A stretch of 64,000 nucleotides of DNA from Ardenticatenales bacterium (lineage in GTDB: Bacteria > Chloroflexota > Anaerolineae > Promineifilales > Promineifilaceae), in the NCBI GenBank assembly GCA_020634515.1, contig JACKBL010000011.1, forward strand, positions 1-64,000, written 5' to 3'. The notes below the pieces were generated by a model. The model saw nothing but the letters and a program-made list of their open reading frames with translations. It was not told the DNA's origin and made no database searches. Below are positions 52,567 through 63,360 of the stretch, piece after piece; position 1 is the stretch's first letter; every line of letters begins with the position of its first letter. Made by a program: the position numbers and the translations under genes.

Positions 52567-53559
52567 TTGAAAACGCAATCAGACTATTCATTGGAAACAG
52601 AAGACCTGCGTCGTGTTTACGAGACGACACGGGGAATTTTCCGCAAGACCCAGGTGAAACGGGAAGCTCTGAAAGGGATTAATTTGCAGGTAAAGCAGGG
52701 GGAGTTGTTTGGTTTGCTGGGGCCGAATGGTGCCGGCAAAACCACTTTCATTAAAATCCTGTCTACCATGCTCTTGCCAACCTCTGGACGCGCCTTTGTC
52801 GCCGGTTACGATGTGGTACGGCAGACAGAGCAGGTGAGAAAATGTATCGGTGTTGTGCTGGGGGGTGAGCGGGGACTTTACTACCGGCTTACTGCGCGCG
52901 AAAATATGGAACATTGGGCCGCGCTCTATCGCGTGCCGCGCGACGTAGCCCCGCAACGGATTACCCGCTTGCTGGAAATGGTGGGCTTGCACGATCGGGC
53001 CGACGATCGCGTGGAAGTCTTCTCGCGCGGTCTCAAACAACGCCTGCATATTGCTCGTGGCCTGCTGTCCGCCCCGCCCGTTATTTTCCTCGACGAACCG
53101 ACCATTGGGCTGGACCCCGTCGCGGCGCGCGATTTGCGCGCACTGGTCGGCAATCTAAAAAGTGAAGGCATCACCATATTATTGACGACCCACCAGATGC
53201 ACGAAGCGGAAACAATGTGTGATCGTGTGGCCTTCATTAAAGAGGGCGAGATCGTCTCGCTCGACACCCCGCGCGCCCTGACGCGGGCCATCGAAAGCAT
53301 CCAACTGCTGAAAGTGGAATTCGACGTCGGCGCGCAAACCCCGTCGGCCCAACTTGAGGAAATGGCTGGCGTTCACGAGGTACAGATGTCCACGAACGCC
53401 GAAGGGTTCTCCCTCCAGATTAAGGCCGAGAAAGACGCCATCCCCCACATTCTGCAGGTGTTGTCCCAAACGGACGTACAGCAAATCAACAGCCGTGAAC
53501 CTTCACTGGAAGACGTTTACATCCAGCTACTAGGGATGAAAGGACAGAAACATGATTAA
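52567..53559 (+). CDS. ABC transporter ATP-binding protein
   Basis: 330 aa from TTG 52567 behind AAGGGAGG. Walker A LLGPNGAGKTTF (about 49), signature VFSRGLKQRLHIARGL (SRG in place of SGG), Walker B PVIFLDEPTIGLDP and switch His in LTTHQMHEAE are all present. A C-terminal extension of about 100 aa fits DrrA-type exporters. With the two ABC-2 permeases that follow, it should export the product of the cluster, giving efflux or self-resistance. Its 3' end overlaps the first permease by 8 bp. Confidence 0.92.
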   Translation: MKTQSDYSLETEDLRRVYETTRGIFRKTQVKREALKGINLQVKQGELFGLLGPNGAGKTTFIKILSTMLLPTSGRAFVAGYDVVRQTEQVRKCIGVVLGGERGLYYRLTARENMEHWAALYRVPRDVAPQRITRLLEMVGLHDRADDRVEVFSRGLKQRLHIARGLLSAPPVIFLDEPTIGLDPVAARDLRALVGNLKSEGITILLTTHQMHEAETMCDRVAFIKEGEIVSLDTPRALTRAIESIQLLKVEFDVGAQTPSAQLEEMAGVHEVQMSTNAEGFSLQIKAEKDAIPHILQVLSQTDVQQINSREPSLEDVYIQLLGMKGQKHD

Positions 53560-54340
53560 TTCGCTGCGCGTTTTGTGGGCAGGTGTGCGCATGCAGTGGC
53601 GGCTGGCGCTGCTTTCGCCCGTCGATTTTATCCTGGCGAGCGTGCTGCAACCGATCTTTTATACCCTGTTATTCTTGCTGCTTTTTAAGGCTACCGGGCG
53701 GTTGGACTCTCTGGCCCTGTTTGGGATTATTGCCCCCGCCTTGATCGGCATGTGGTCCACAGCCCTGAACGTTTCCGGGGAAATAATCAGCGTGGAAAGG
53801 AGCTACGGGTCGCTGGAAATACTCCTGATTGCCCCGCGGCATGGCCTGGAGCTGTCCCTGTTTGGCCGCATCGTCACCGTGAACCTCATCTCCTTGATCG
53901 CTATCGTGGAAGCCGTTATGGTCGCCTACTTCGGTTTTGGGATCGTGGTAGAAATCAAGCAACCGCTCGCTTTTGTGGCCTTGAACTTGCTGGCGGCGCT
54001 TTCCATCTCCTCAATCGCCTTGATCATGGCCAGCACCTTTGTGTTATCCCGTTCTGTGCGTCTGTTCCAAAACCTGTTGAGCTTCCCGTTTTACCTGCTT
54101 GGCGGACTGGCCGTACCCGTGGGGGCACTTCCCCAATGGCTGCAACCATTTTCCCGCATCACGCCCCTATCCTGGGCATCCGAAGGGTTACAGCAAACCT
54201 TGACAGACGTGCCCGTTTCTATCACCTATTATCTGGCGCTGGCATTGTTAACCCTCGTCTACGGCCTGATCGGGCGCGCCTTGCTGGTTAGAATTCAAAC
54301 CCGCGTACGGAACGAAGGTTCCATTGGATTTAGCAACTAA
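53552..54340 (+). CDS. ABC-2 type transporter permease 1
   Basis: 262 aa, ATG 53552. Six predicted membrane segments, including SVLQPIFYTLLFLLLFKATG, LFGIIAPALIGMWSTALNV, NLISLIAIVEAVMVAYFGFG, ALNLLAALSISSIALIMAS, LLSFPFYLLGGLAVPVGAL and YYLALALLTLVYGLIGRALL. The pattern and length are those of DrrB-like ABC-2 permeases. It pairs with the ATPase upstream and the second permease 2 bp downstream. Confidence 0.88.
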   Translation: MINSLRVLWAGVRMQWRLALLSPVDFILASVLQPIFYTLLFLLLFKATGRLDSLALFGIIAPALIGMWSTALNVSGEIISVERSYGSLEILLIAPRHGLELSLFGRIVTVNLISLIAIVEAVMVAYFGFGIVVEIKQPLAFVALNLLAALSISSIALIMASTFVLSRSVRLFQNLLSFPFYLLGGLAVPVGALPQWLQPFSRITPLSWASEGLQQTLTDVPVSITYYLALALLTLVYGLIGRALLVRIQTRVRNEGSIGFSN

Positions 54341-54342
54341 CC

Positions 54343-55143
54343 ATGATTACGGATCTACAAATTCTCCGCGGTTTGTCCCGAATCTCCTTGCGAGATTTCT
54401 TTACGCTCTATCCCCCTCACATCTACCTGATAGCCTGGGTGCCACGCGTGGCCACGCAGGTCATTTTCTTCACTCTGCTGGCCAATTATGTGGGCGGGCG
54501 GGAGTTCCTGGAGTTTGCCTTGATCGGGAATCCCGTTTATCTGCTCACGGCGACCGCCATCGTCTTTGTCACCGCCTCTGTGAATTGGGAGCGTCGCGCC
54601 GGAACGTTGCCGCTGATTATTGCCTCTCCCAGCAGCGTGTTGCTTGTTCTCTCGGGGCGGAATTTCGGTATGGGGCTTCATGGCTACCTGACGGGCGTCG
54701 TCGGCATTTTCCTCATGGGGCCGCTGCTGGGTTTGCGATTTACTCTGCTACAGATTGTTCTTGTGTTGGGGATATTGCTGTTGATTACGCTGAGTTCCTA
54801 TTGTGTGGGATTGCTTATTGGCAGTTTTGCGCTGCGCACGCGTGGTTTCCACAATGTACTCTCCAACGTGCTGATTCTGACGGTCGCTTCTTTATGTGGG
54901 GTCAACTTCCCGCTGACGGCGTTGCCTGAATGGGCGCGAACGATCGGTTTGCTCCTGCCCCTGACGCATGGGCTGCAGGCGATCCGCCTGGTCCTGGAAG
55001 GGGGAGCGGCCAACCTGATCTTGCGTGAACTCTTATTGGAGGGGGTGGTCGGCCTGGTCTACCTGGGATTGGGGTTGATTTCCTTCTCGATTTTGCTGCA
55101 GAGCAGCCGCAAACACGGCTCATTTGATCTGCAATCAAGCTGA
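54343..55143 (+). CDS. ABC-2 type transporter permease 2
   Basis: 266 aa, ATG 54343. Also a six-segment ABC-2 permease (QVIFFTLLANYVGG, VYLLTATAIVFVTASV, GYLTGVVGIFLMGPLLG, LVLGILLLITLSSYCVGLLIG, GLVYLGLGLISFSILL). It differs in sequence from the first permease, so the exporter is a heterodimer driven by one ATPase type. It is the last gene of the cluster transcript; only a weak hairpin lies behind it. Confidence 0.87.
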   Translation: MITDLQILRGLSRISLRDFFTLYPPHIYLIAWVPRVATQVIFFTLLANYVGGREFLEFALIGNPVYLLTATAIVFVTASVNWERRAGTLPLIIASPSSVLLVLSGRNFGMGLHGYLTGVVGIFLMGPLLGLRFTLLQIVLVLGILLLITLSSYCVGLLIGSFALRTRGFHNVLSNVLILTVASLCGVNFPLTALPEWARTIGLLLPLTHGLQAIRLVLEGGAANLILRELLLEGVVGLVYLGLGLISFSILLQSSRKHGSFDLQSS

Positions 55144-55544
55144 AACTTGAACGCAGCCTTCGTTTTCGCACCGGCGACCGCTGCCCCTGGCGCATTCCCC
55201 GCCACTGGTAACTGGCGGCTATCCCCCGCGGTGTTGGCAGCGCCCAACCACTACTCCTCTCTACCTGACATCCTATTCCTGCCTGGCATAACCAGGCCAG
55301 CGTAGTCAATAAATGGAGCCGCCAGGTCACATTGCACCACAGTTGTCTTGTTGTGATACACTTCTTCATAAGCCAGTCCAGAGTTGCGTCTGAATAACAC
55401 GACTTTACCTCAGACTGGCCCATTGAAACGGTTTCCGGGGTGTGGGTGATTGCGGGGAGCGCGCCAGATGGCGATACCTGGCCGGTCTCCCCATCTATTA
55501 CCAGCATCAACGCGACGTAAACAGGTTGTTGACGGAGGAGTTCT
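55144..55544. other. Gene-free region after the cluster
   Basis: I see only a weak hairpin (CCGCCA/TGGCGG around 55188-55210), no clear promoter, and a good ribosome binding site GGAGGAG at 55534 for the next gene. No RNA gene recognised. Confidence 0.5.
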
Positions 55545-57731
<2,187 letters not shown>

Positions 57732-57751
57732 ACTCCCCCCTGCCTTTAAGA

Positions 57752-57786
57752 ACGGAGTCTCCTGGAGAGACTCCGTTTCTTTTTTT
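57752..57786 (+). terminator. Rho-independent terminator
   Basis: Stem ACGGAGTCTC/GAGACTCCGT followed by TTCTTTTTTTT, 21 bp after the stop of the reductase-like gene. Confidence 0.9.
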
Positions 57787-57824
57787 CACCACATTGCTTG
57801 CCACAGATCACGTGATAGAATTTC

Positions 57825-57968
57825 CCTTCGTCTAGCGTAAGGTGTTGTCTCCCGGTCATCTCGCCCGAATTTACGGCCTGTGCGGGCGAGATGGCGCGGA
57901 GACGAGGCCGCTTGTTTCCTACAGGTCTATTCCGCGCCATCCCGCCCCTACCATAATTGGAATTGCTG
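57825..57968. repeat. 144-bp dispersed direct repeat, copy 2
   Basis: Matches 1-144 throughout, as far as I can compare by eye. Its left flank here (AATTTC) and right flank (ATGCC) show where the shared sequence ends on the right (57968); the left limit is unknown because copy 1 meets the window edge. Confidence 0.88.
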
Positions 57969-58042
57969 ATGCCTTTCAAAACGCCTATTCTGTAATCCCA
58001 TTCCACAAAAGAAGAATGTGACTATACAGGTCATCTGCCCAG

Positions 58043-58097
58043 ATTGGACCAATTTGCTCTGGTTAAATCTGGTTAATGTCTGCAAAATTGGTCCAAT
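58043..58097. repeat. Family A element, rearranged copy
   Basis: ATTGGACCAATTT at 58043-58055 and its complement at 58085-58097, with a partly duplicated spacer (CTCTGGTTAAATCTGGTTAATG). It is related to 2530-2608 and directly follows the DUF1963 gene end. Confidence 0.6.
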
Positions 58098-58116
58098 CTT
58101 TCGGAGACGTGAATAG

Positions 58117-58689
58117 TTACTCCTTGCTTTCATCGTAGCTTCTGGACCAGAAAACGGGCAGCAGATCGGGGTCCATCGTGAAGCCGGCCGTCAGGCTGAG
58201 CAGGGCAGTTTCGCGTAGCAACTGTTGCGGCGGCTGTAAATCGGGGGGCGGCGGGGTGGGGGCCAGGTCGGAAACTTCCCCGTCATAATACAGCACGTGG
58301 TGAGGAATGACGTTTTGGTTCCAGAAGTCGCCGACGAAGAAATAGAGCCAGCCTTGCGGTGGCAAGAGGGGATGGAACCCTTTTTCCAGATGCGCGAGGT
58401 TGATCTGGGCTAAAAAATCCAATGCCTGTCCATTCTGTTCCGGCCACGTCAGTGTCGGCGGCAGGTCGGGCAGCCCTTCCAGCCGGCTCAATCCGACTGG
58501 CGTGGGCGCGGCCGCGGAGAGGATTTGCAGCGGCTGCCGGCGGTGAAAGGTGGGCCGGAAATGGGTGTAGATCGCCTGTGGGTCCAGGTCCGCCGCTGTT
58601 TCCCCTAGCGTAGCGCGGAAGAGGGAATGCCAGCGGTCGTAACGCGCTTCATTATCTATAACGTGCTTCTCCCTTTTCACGACTTGCAC
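58117..58689 (-). CDS. DUF1963 (YwqG-like) protein, possibly C-terminally truncated
   Basis: 190 aa from GTG 58689; no ATG fits. GLSRLEGLPDLPPTLTWPE, LDFLAQINLAHL, PPQGWLYFFVGD and HHVLYYDGEVSDL are typical of DUF1963 proteins, whose function is unknown. Members usually run to about 250 aa or more, with a second half-repeat, so the C terminus may be lost; a repeat element begins just past the stop. The 5' end overlaps the radical SAM gene by 38 bp. Confidence 0.7.
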   Translation of the reverse strand: MQVVKREKHVIDNEARYDRWHSLFRATLGETAADLDPQAIYTHFRPTFHRRQPLQILSAAAPTPVGLSRLEGLPDLPPTLTWPEQNGQALDFLAQINLAHLEKGFHPLLPPQGWLYFFVGDFWNQNVIPHHVLYYDGEVSDLAPTPPPPDLQPPQQLLRETALLSLTAGFTMDPDLLPVFWSRSYDESKE

Positions 58690-59680
58690 GGCGATGGCGT
58701 TGTGGACCAGGGGCGGCGGCGAGGCTGTGGGCTTCGTCGGGGTAGTGCGCGGGGGCGGCGGTCCAGAAGGGGATGCCGTAGCGTTTGACGATTTGGGCTT
58801 GTCCGCTGGCTTCCAGGTCGGCCAGCACCTGACGCACCTGCCCCGGCGTCCAGCGGGCCAACGCGCGTTCCAGTTCTGCCTGGCTCATGGGGTGGCGGGT
58901 GATGATGCTGGTGATGGCGGCAACGGGCGAATCAAAGCCGCTCAAGTCAAAGGTTCCTTCGGCGGGATGGACCACGGCGGCGATGTCGCCGAGGATGGCT
59001 CTGGCGCGCATGAGGCCTTCTTCGTCGGCGGGTTGTACCCAGATTTCCGCCGGGGGGCGGGTGGGCAGGTTCAGATGGACCTGATCGGGGCGAATGGGGC
59101 GTAAAACGGCGGCGATGTCGCGCAGGGCGGTTTCCGTGTCGTTCAGGTCGCGTATGAGCATGATTTCGACCCACAGTTTGCCGCTGTATTCCTGGCGGAA
59201 GGCGGTCAGTCCTTCTATGAGGCGGGCAAAGGTGGCCTGGGGGTGGGGGCGGTTGATGTGGCGGTAGAGGGCGGGCGTGCCGGCATCTACCGAGGGCATC
59301 ACGGCATCAGCAACCACCAGGTCCTGGCGCACTTCTGGCAAATAGAGCAGGGAGCCATTGGTGATCACGGCCACGGGCAGGTCCGTTAGTCGCCGCACCG
59401 CCCGAATAAGCCCGCCGATGCCGCTGTGCAACGTCGGCTCCCCCGAACCGACAAACGTCACCCAATCAATCTCGTCCGGCGGGTGGCTGGCCAACGCCGT
59501 CTGCACTTCGGCCAGAATTTCCGCCTCGGGGAAATATGCGCGGCGTTGGTGGGTCACGGGCATGGTGCGCCCCAACTGGCAGTAGACGCAGTTCCAGTTG
59601 CACGTCTTCAGCGGGATGGTGTCGATACCCAATGAGCGGCCCAGTCGTCTTGATGGCACTGGGCCAAAAACGTACTTCAT
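58652..59680 (-). CDS. Radical SAM protein (COG0731-like Fe-S oxidoreductase)
   Basis: 342 aa, starting at ATG 59680. It begins with YVFGPVPSRRLGRSLG and has the radical SAM cysteines in CNWNCVYCQ (about residues 28-36), then VGSGEPTLH, VITNGSLL and DAVMPSVDAG. The last 80 residues form a helical, winged-helix-like tail (QAELERALARWTPGQVRQVL). This group is uncharacterised but related to wyosine and heme-modifying enzymes. The overlap with the DUF1963 gene suggests co-transcription. Confidence 0.82.
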   Translation of the reverse strand: MKYVFGPVPSRRLGRSLGIDTIPLKTCNWNCVYCQLGRTMPVTHQRRAYFPEAEILAEVQTALASHPPDEIDWVTFVGSGEPTLHSGIGGLIRAVRRLTDLPVAVITNGSLLYLPEVRQDLVVADAVMPSVDAGTPALYRHINRPHPQATFARLIEGLTAFRQEYSGKLWVEIMLIRDLNDTETALRDIAAVLRPIRPDQVHLNLPTRPPAEIWVQPADEEGLMRARAILGDIAAVVHPAEGTFDLSGFDSPVAAITSIITRHPMSQAELERALARWTPGQVRQVLADLEASGQAQIVKRYGIPFWTAAPAHYPDEAHSLAAAPGPQRHRRASREKGEARYR

Positions 59681-59752
59681 TTCATTCCCCGGCGAAAATA
59701 GTCACAGATTGCGCAGATGACGCAGATTTTTTTGCTCTTTAGTATCTCAAGG

Positions 59753-59800
59753 GGAGTGGCGGCTTCAGCCGGAACAGTTCCGACGAAAGTCGCCACTCCG
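59753..59800. repeat. Hairpin repeat family B, copy 4 (degenerate)
   Basis: GGAGTGGCGGCTTCAGCCGG on the left and GTCGCCACTCC on the right; the centre has diverged. It lies between the radical SAM and LysM genes. Confidence 0.55.
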
Positions 59801-59886
59801 CCCCATATTTAGCTCATGCCCCCACGAATTCCCAGAGAACCATTGTTTTTCCCCGCGTTTTTCCGCGCCAACTTCCAGAACAGTTC

Positions 59887-60969
59887 TTACCTGACTACTC
59901 GCAAGACCCAGGCGTCCATAAACCAGCCGTTGTTGGCGATGGCCCAGCGCCCGCGCATGGCCGCGCCCAGGGTGATGGTCTGGGATTGGGCCAGAGTAAA
60001 GCGGTAGGTGAAGGTGTTGCGCTGGCCGAAGGCAGGTTGCAGCCAGCCGCTGCCGCTGCCGCCAACAATGAGGCGTACCTCACCGGAACGCGGGTCAGGC
60101 GCCCATACCTTTTGCCCGCCTTCATAGGCGGATACCAGGTCGGGGAAGACATTGATTTGCATCTCATAGGTTGCGGGTGGCAGGGAGACGGTGGTCAGCA
60201 GGCGGAAACTGATCGCTCCGTACTGCTTGAATATCTTCACCGTCTGGGAGCCATCCCATATGAAAAGCGTATGTTCTGATGGGGGTAGGAAGGCGGGGGA
60301 GAGGACGCGGCTTTCGGGGCGCACAAAGCGGTTCCACGGGTCAGGGTCGAGGGGGTTGTCTCCTTCGTCCCATTCCAGCACCCATTGGTCGGGAACCTGG
60401 AATTCAGGCACGCCGTCGCGGTTGTACCAGCCCCCTTCAAAGGAGGGATTGGGTAGCAGGTTGGCTCCGCCAGGGGCAGGCGGCGGCGTGAGGGTGGGGC
60501 CTGGCGGGGAGACCTGGGGTGTGTTGGTTGGCGGCGGAGGGGAAGCGGCGGCGCCGGGAATGACCAAAACCTGGCCCACGTAAATGAAATTGACGTTGCT
60601 GATGTTGTTAGTTTGCGCCAGGGCTTGCAGCGAGACGCCAAAGCGGAGGGCAACGCGGTAGAGGGTGTCGCCTGGCTGCACGACATAGGTGGTTGCATTG
60701 CCGATTGGTGGTGGAGTCGGCGCGGGTGGGTTATCGCCATCATTGGGGATGGTGAGGGTCTGCCCGGCGTAAATCAAGTTGGGGTTGAGGATGTTGTTGG
60801 CTTGAACGATGGCGTCAATGCTGACGTGGAAGCGGCGGCTAATGGCGGCCAGGGTGTCGCCTGGCTGCACGACGTAAGAGGTGTTGGCGGCGGCCAGAGT
60901 GGCGGTCAGGCCTAAGAGCAGGAGGGCGAACAAGAGAGAAAGGGTGCGTGAATGGGGGAGTGCCGGCAT
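59887..60969 (-). CDS. Secreted protein with two LysM domains
   Basis: 360 aa from ATG 60969; the start codon lies inside a TGCCGGCA site. Signal peptide LLFALLLLGLTATLAAA, then LysM 1 (YVVQPGDTLAAISRRF) and LysM 2 (YVVQPGDTLYRVALRF), each ending in IYAGQTLTIP or IYVGQVLVIP. A Pro-rich linker (about 145-165) leads to a C-terminal beta-sandwich (NLLPNPSFEGG...) like CBM_4_9 domains. LysM binds peptidoglycan; the C-terminal part may bind sugar. It is extracellular or wall-attached. Confidence 0.87.
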   Translation of the reverse strand: MPALPHSRTLSLLFALLLLGLTATLAAANTSYVVQPGDTLAAISRRFHVSIDAIVQANNILNPNLIYAGQTLTIPNDGDNPPAPTPPPIGNATTYVVQPGDTLYRVALRFGVSLQALAQTNNISNVNFIYVGQVLVIPGAAASPPPPTNTPQVSPPGPTLTPPPAPGGANLLPNPSFEGGWYNRDGVPEFQVPDQWVLEWDEGDNPLDPDPWNRFVRPESRVLSPAFLPPSEHTLFIWDGSQTVKIFKQYGAISFRLLTTVSLPPATYEMQINVFPDLVSAYEGGQKVWAPDPRSGEVRLIVGGSGSGWLQPAFGQRNTFTYRFTLAQSQTITLGAAMRGRWAIANNGWFMDAWVLRVVR

Positions 60970-61043
60970 TTTTTACCTTATGCGCGTGTCACAACAAACG
61001 GGCAGCACACAACGGATAACAGAAAACGGAAAACACGCAACAG

Positions 61044-61580
61044 TCAATAGCCATTGACCACGTCCTCTGGCAGTTGAGTCAGAACGGCGGCGGCGGCGGC
61101 GGCGGGGGAGAGAGCCTCGGTGTTGATGGTGGCTTCGGGGGTCAGGGGTAGCTCGTAGGCGGCTCCCAGTCCGGGGACGGTGTCCTGGGCGGCGGCCTGG
61201 GCGCGGGCGTAGATGCCTTTGGGGTCGCGCGCCTGGCAGGTAGCGAGGGAACAGGCGACGTAGACTTCGGCGAAGCGGGGAATGAGTCGGCGGGCCTGGT
61301 CGCGGTAGGCGCGGCGGTTGGCGGTGGCGGCGATGAGGACGTTGAGGCCCTGGCGGGTGAGCCAGGCGGCCAACTGGCCGAGGATGGCGTAGAACCGGTC
61401 GCGTTCGTCGGGGGTGTAGGTGGGTTGGGGGGTGAGGATGGGGCGGAGGTCGTCGGAGTCGAGGAGGATGGTGGGGATGCCTTGCGCGGCGAGGTGGGTT
61501 TGGAGGGCGTGGGCGAGGGTGGTTTTGCCCGATGCCGGCATTCCCGTCAACCACACCGCAAATCCCGCGTCCGCCGCCAT
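61044..61580 (-). CDS. cysC: Adenylylsulfate kinase
   Basis: 178 aa from ATG 61580. P-loop LTGMPASGKTTLAHAL, DSDDLRPIL, and the family DPKGIYARA motif are present. It phosphorylates APS to PAPS. In this window no sulfurylase or reductase is adjacent. The gene ends close to the APH-like gene upstream (6 bp), which suggests an operon and possibly a role in small-molecule sulfation or in a kinase set rather than assimilation. Confidence 0.8.
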   Translation of the reverse strand: MAADAGFAVWLTGMPASGKTTLAHALQTHLAAQGIPTILLDSDDLRPILTPQPTYTPDERDRFYAILGQLAAWLTRQGLNVLIAATANRRAYRDQARRLIPRFAEVYVACSLATCQARDPKGIYARAQAAAQDTVPGLGAAYELPLTPEATINTEALSPAAAAAAVLTQLPEDVVNGY

Positions 61581-61586
61581 CTCTCC

Positions 61587-62678
61587 CTACGCATCATGCA
61601 GATAGCGATTGATCGTGCGCCACTCAAAATGGGGTGACGCCAGCACATTGCGCGCAAACGCCAGCAACTTCAGCCGTACCTCATCCGTCACGTTGTACCA
61701 CTGCGGGCTGGCCAGCACCAGCGCCCGCCAGGCATACCACGGTTGAATCACCGCCGGAAAGCCGCGGTCCTCCGTTTGCCGCAAATACGTCTCCCAAAAA
61801 GCCAGATAGAGGTCCTGGAATGGGCCATCCAGCCGCCCGTATCGCTGCAAAGAGAAGAATAAATAATTGATCGTCATGCAACTGACATCGTCCGCGGGTT
61901 CTCCCCAGGGGCCGCGGCTGCGGTCGATCAGCGTGAAAAACGTGTCGGTGCGGAAGATGACGTTGAATGGGTGGAAATCTCCATGCACCTGGCTGAGCCG
62001 GTGCGTCAGCGGTTTTAGCCGCCAGCGCCATTCGATTGCCCTTTGTTCGATGGCGCACAGGTCCGCCGGCGAAATGAGCGGGAAATCCGCGGGGTAACTG
62101 TCCGTCAGCCCCATGATGCCCTCGCCATGCCCCACCAGATCGCGGATGCGTCGCCGCCAGAGCAGCGGATCGGTGTGTTTTTGCGTGTGAATGTGCGCCA
62201 GGTAGGTCGCCAGGGCACGGGCGCGGGCGCAGTCCTCTTCCTCCATGTAGCCATTATCGCGGATGCGCATCAAATCCCGTGCATAGGGTTGTCCGGTGGC
62301 GTACTCCGTCACCAGCAGCAATTCCTCCGTTTGGCCGATGGAGGCCAGCCGACCGGCGACATCCACGGCTACCATATCGTGAGCGCGGATGTGGGCGGGA
62401 AGATGGTTGAATGCGTGGAAATCAAGCCAGATGGCGGCGGCGCGGTCGCTGTCCATTTCGCGGCCAAAGCCATTGCGGTTGACCTGGCGCAGCACAATGC
62501 GGTTGGGATTGCTCCCGTTGGTCTGGTAGTCAACGTAGATGGGGTGGCCATAGCCAAACGCTTTCAAAGCGGCGCTGCCCGTGTCCTTTTGCCCCAGCAC
62601 GCCGATCTGCTTAATTTCCACGTGCTGACCGTTGGTGTCTTCCAGATAAGCCTCGATTTGAGCCGCTTCCAGTTCCAT
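61587..62678 (-). CDS. APH-family phosphotransferase
   Basis: 363 aa from ATG 62678. Catalytic loop LSQVHGDFHPFNVIF (about residues 230-244) and metal site LIDRSRGPWGEPADD (Asp then Arg in place of DFD) mark an aminoglycoside-phosphotransferase fold. The N-lobe Lys is not clear. It lies between CysC and UspA in a minus-strand operon. The substrate is unknown. It differs from both APH-like proteins of the NRPS cluster. Confidence 0.75.
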   Translation of the reverse strand: MELEAAQIEAYLEDTNGQHVEIKQIGVLGQKDTGSAALKAFGYGHPIYVDYQTNGSNPNRIVLRQVNRNGFGREMDSDRAAAIWLDFHAFNHLPAHIRAHDMVAVDVAGRLASIGQTEELLLVTEYATGQPYARDLMRIRDNGYMEEEDCARARALATYLAHIHTQKHTDPLLWRRRIRDLVGHGEGIMGLTDSYPADFPLISPADLCAIEQRAIEWRWRLKPLTHRLSQVHGDFHPFNVIFRTDTFFTLIDRSRGPWGEPADDVSCMTINYLFFSLQRYGRLDGPFQDLYLAFWETYLRQTEDRGFPAVIQPWYAWRALVLASPQWYNVTDEVRLKLLAFARNVLASPHFEWRTINRYLHDA

Positions 62679-62690
62679 GGTGTTGCCCCT

Positions 62691-63137
62691 CTAGTCGCGC
62701 AAACGTCCGCGCACGATCAGGGTGTCGCACTGTGCGCCGCGCACAACCTTCTCGGCGACGCTGCCATAGACCCAACGGGTGAGGCCGGTGCGTCCGTGGC
62801 TACAAATGACGATCAGGTCCACGCCGTGTTCCGCGGCGCAGTCAACAATCGTTTCGGCGACCATGCCCATCCGTGTCTCAATGTGAATAGGCATGTCGGG
62901 CGTTTGCCATTTCTGGCGCAACTGCTCCAGGTAATCGCGGGATTCCGCTTCCTGGCGGTTGAGGGCGGTGTCGTAGGCGGGTTGGATTTCGATGAAGGGG
63001 GCGATGACCTCTAGTGGCACGACAACGCGCATGAATACCAGTTCGGCGTTCGTGGCCTGGGCAATGGTGACGGCAGGAGGGATGGCCTGTTCCGCCAATT
63101 GCGAACCGTCGAGTGGAACCATCATTTTCTTAAACAT
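62691..63137 (-). CDS. Universal stress protein, UspA family
   Basis: 148 aa, ATG 63137 behind GGAG. KKMMVPLDGSQLAEQAI at the N terminus and the ATP-binding VICSHGRTGLTRWVYGSVAEKVV (GxxGxxxxxxxGS type) near the C terminus show an ATP-binding single-domain UspA. It is 12 bp before the APH gene on the same strand. A general stress role is likely. Confidence 0.88.
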   Translation of the reverse strand: MFKKMMVPLDGSQLAEQAIPPAVTIAQATNAELVFMRVVVPLEVIAPFIEIQPAYDTALNRQEAESRDYLEQLRQKWQTPDMPIHIETRMGMVAETIVDCAAEHGVDLIVICSHGRTGLTRWVYGSVAEKVVRGAQCDTLIVRGRLRD

Positions 63138-63360
63138 CGGAGGCTCCTCAACATAGTGGGCGGGGGAGGGTTACCAGTTGCCAGTTGGTAGTCGTCAGTC
63201 GGTCAACGGGGTGATGTGCGCGACTGGCAAATACCAGGATCAATCTTATGTAGATTGGTCCTGTCTAAAGGATATGCCGGCATTCCCCCCCTGAGAAGTG
63301 AGGAACGTCACCGGGGGCAAAGACAATCCTCATTCCCCGCGGCGTACTTCCCGCGGCGGT
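63138..63360. other. Intergenic region upstream of uspA
   Basis: It holds a short repeated AGTTGCCAGTTGGTAGTCGT-type stretch and a TGCCGGCA site at 63274 followed by a C run. I see no gene. Confidence 0.5.

Larger units (their letters stand above)
57732..58116. other. Gene-free stretch: terminator, 144-bp repeat, MITE relative
   Basis: It contains the terminator (57752-57786), the second 144-bp repeat (57825-57968) and a rearranged family A element (58043-58097). I see no gene in it. Confidence 0.7.

Noticed and set aside
57746..58006. Minus-strand ORF over the 144-bp repeat
   Set aside because: It spans a terminator and a repeat, has no ribosome binding site and no protein-like pattern.
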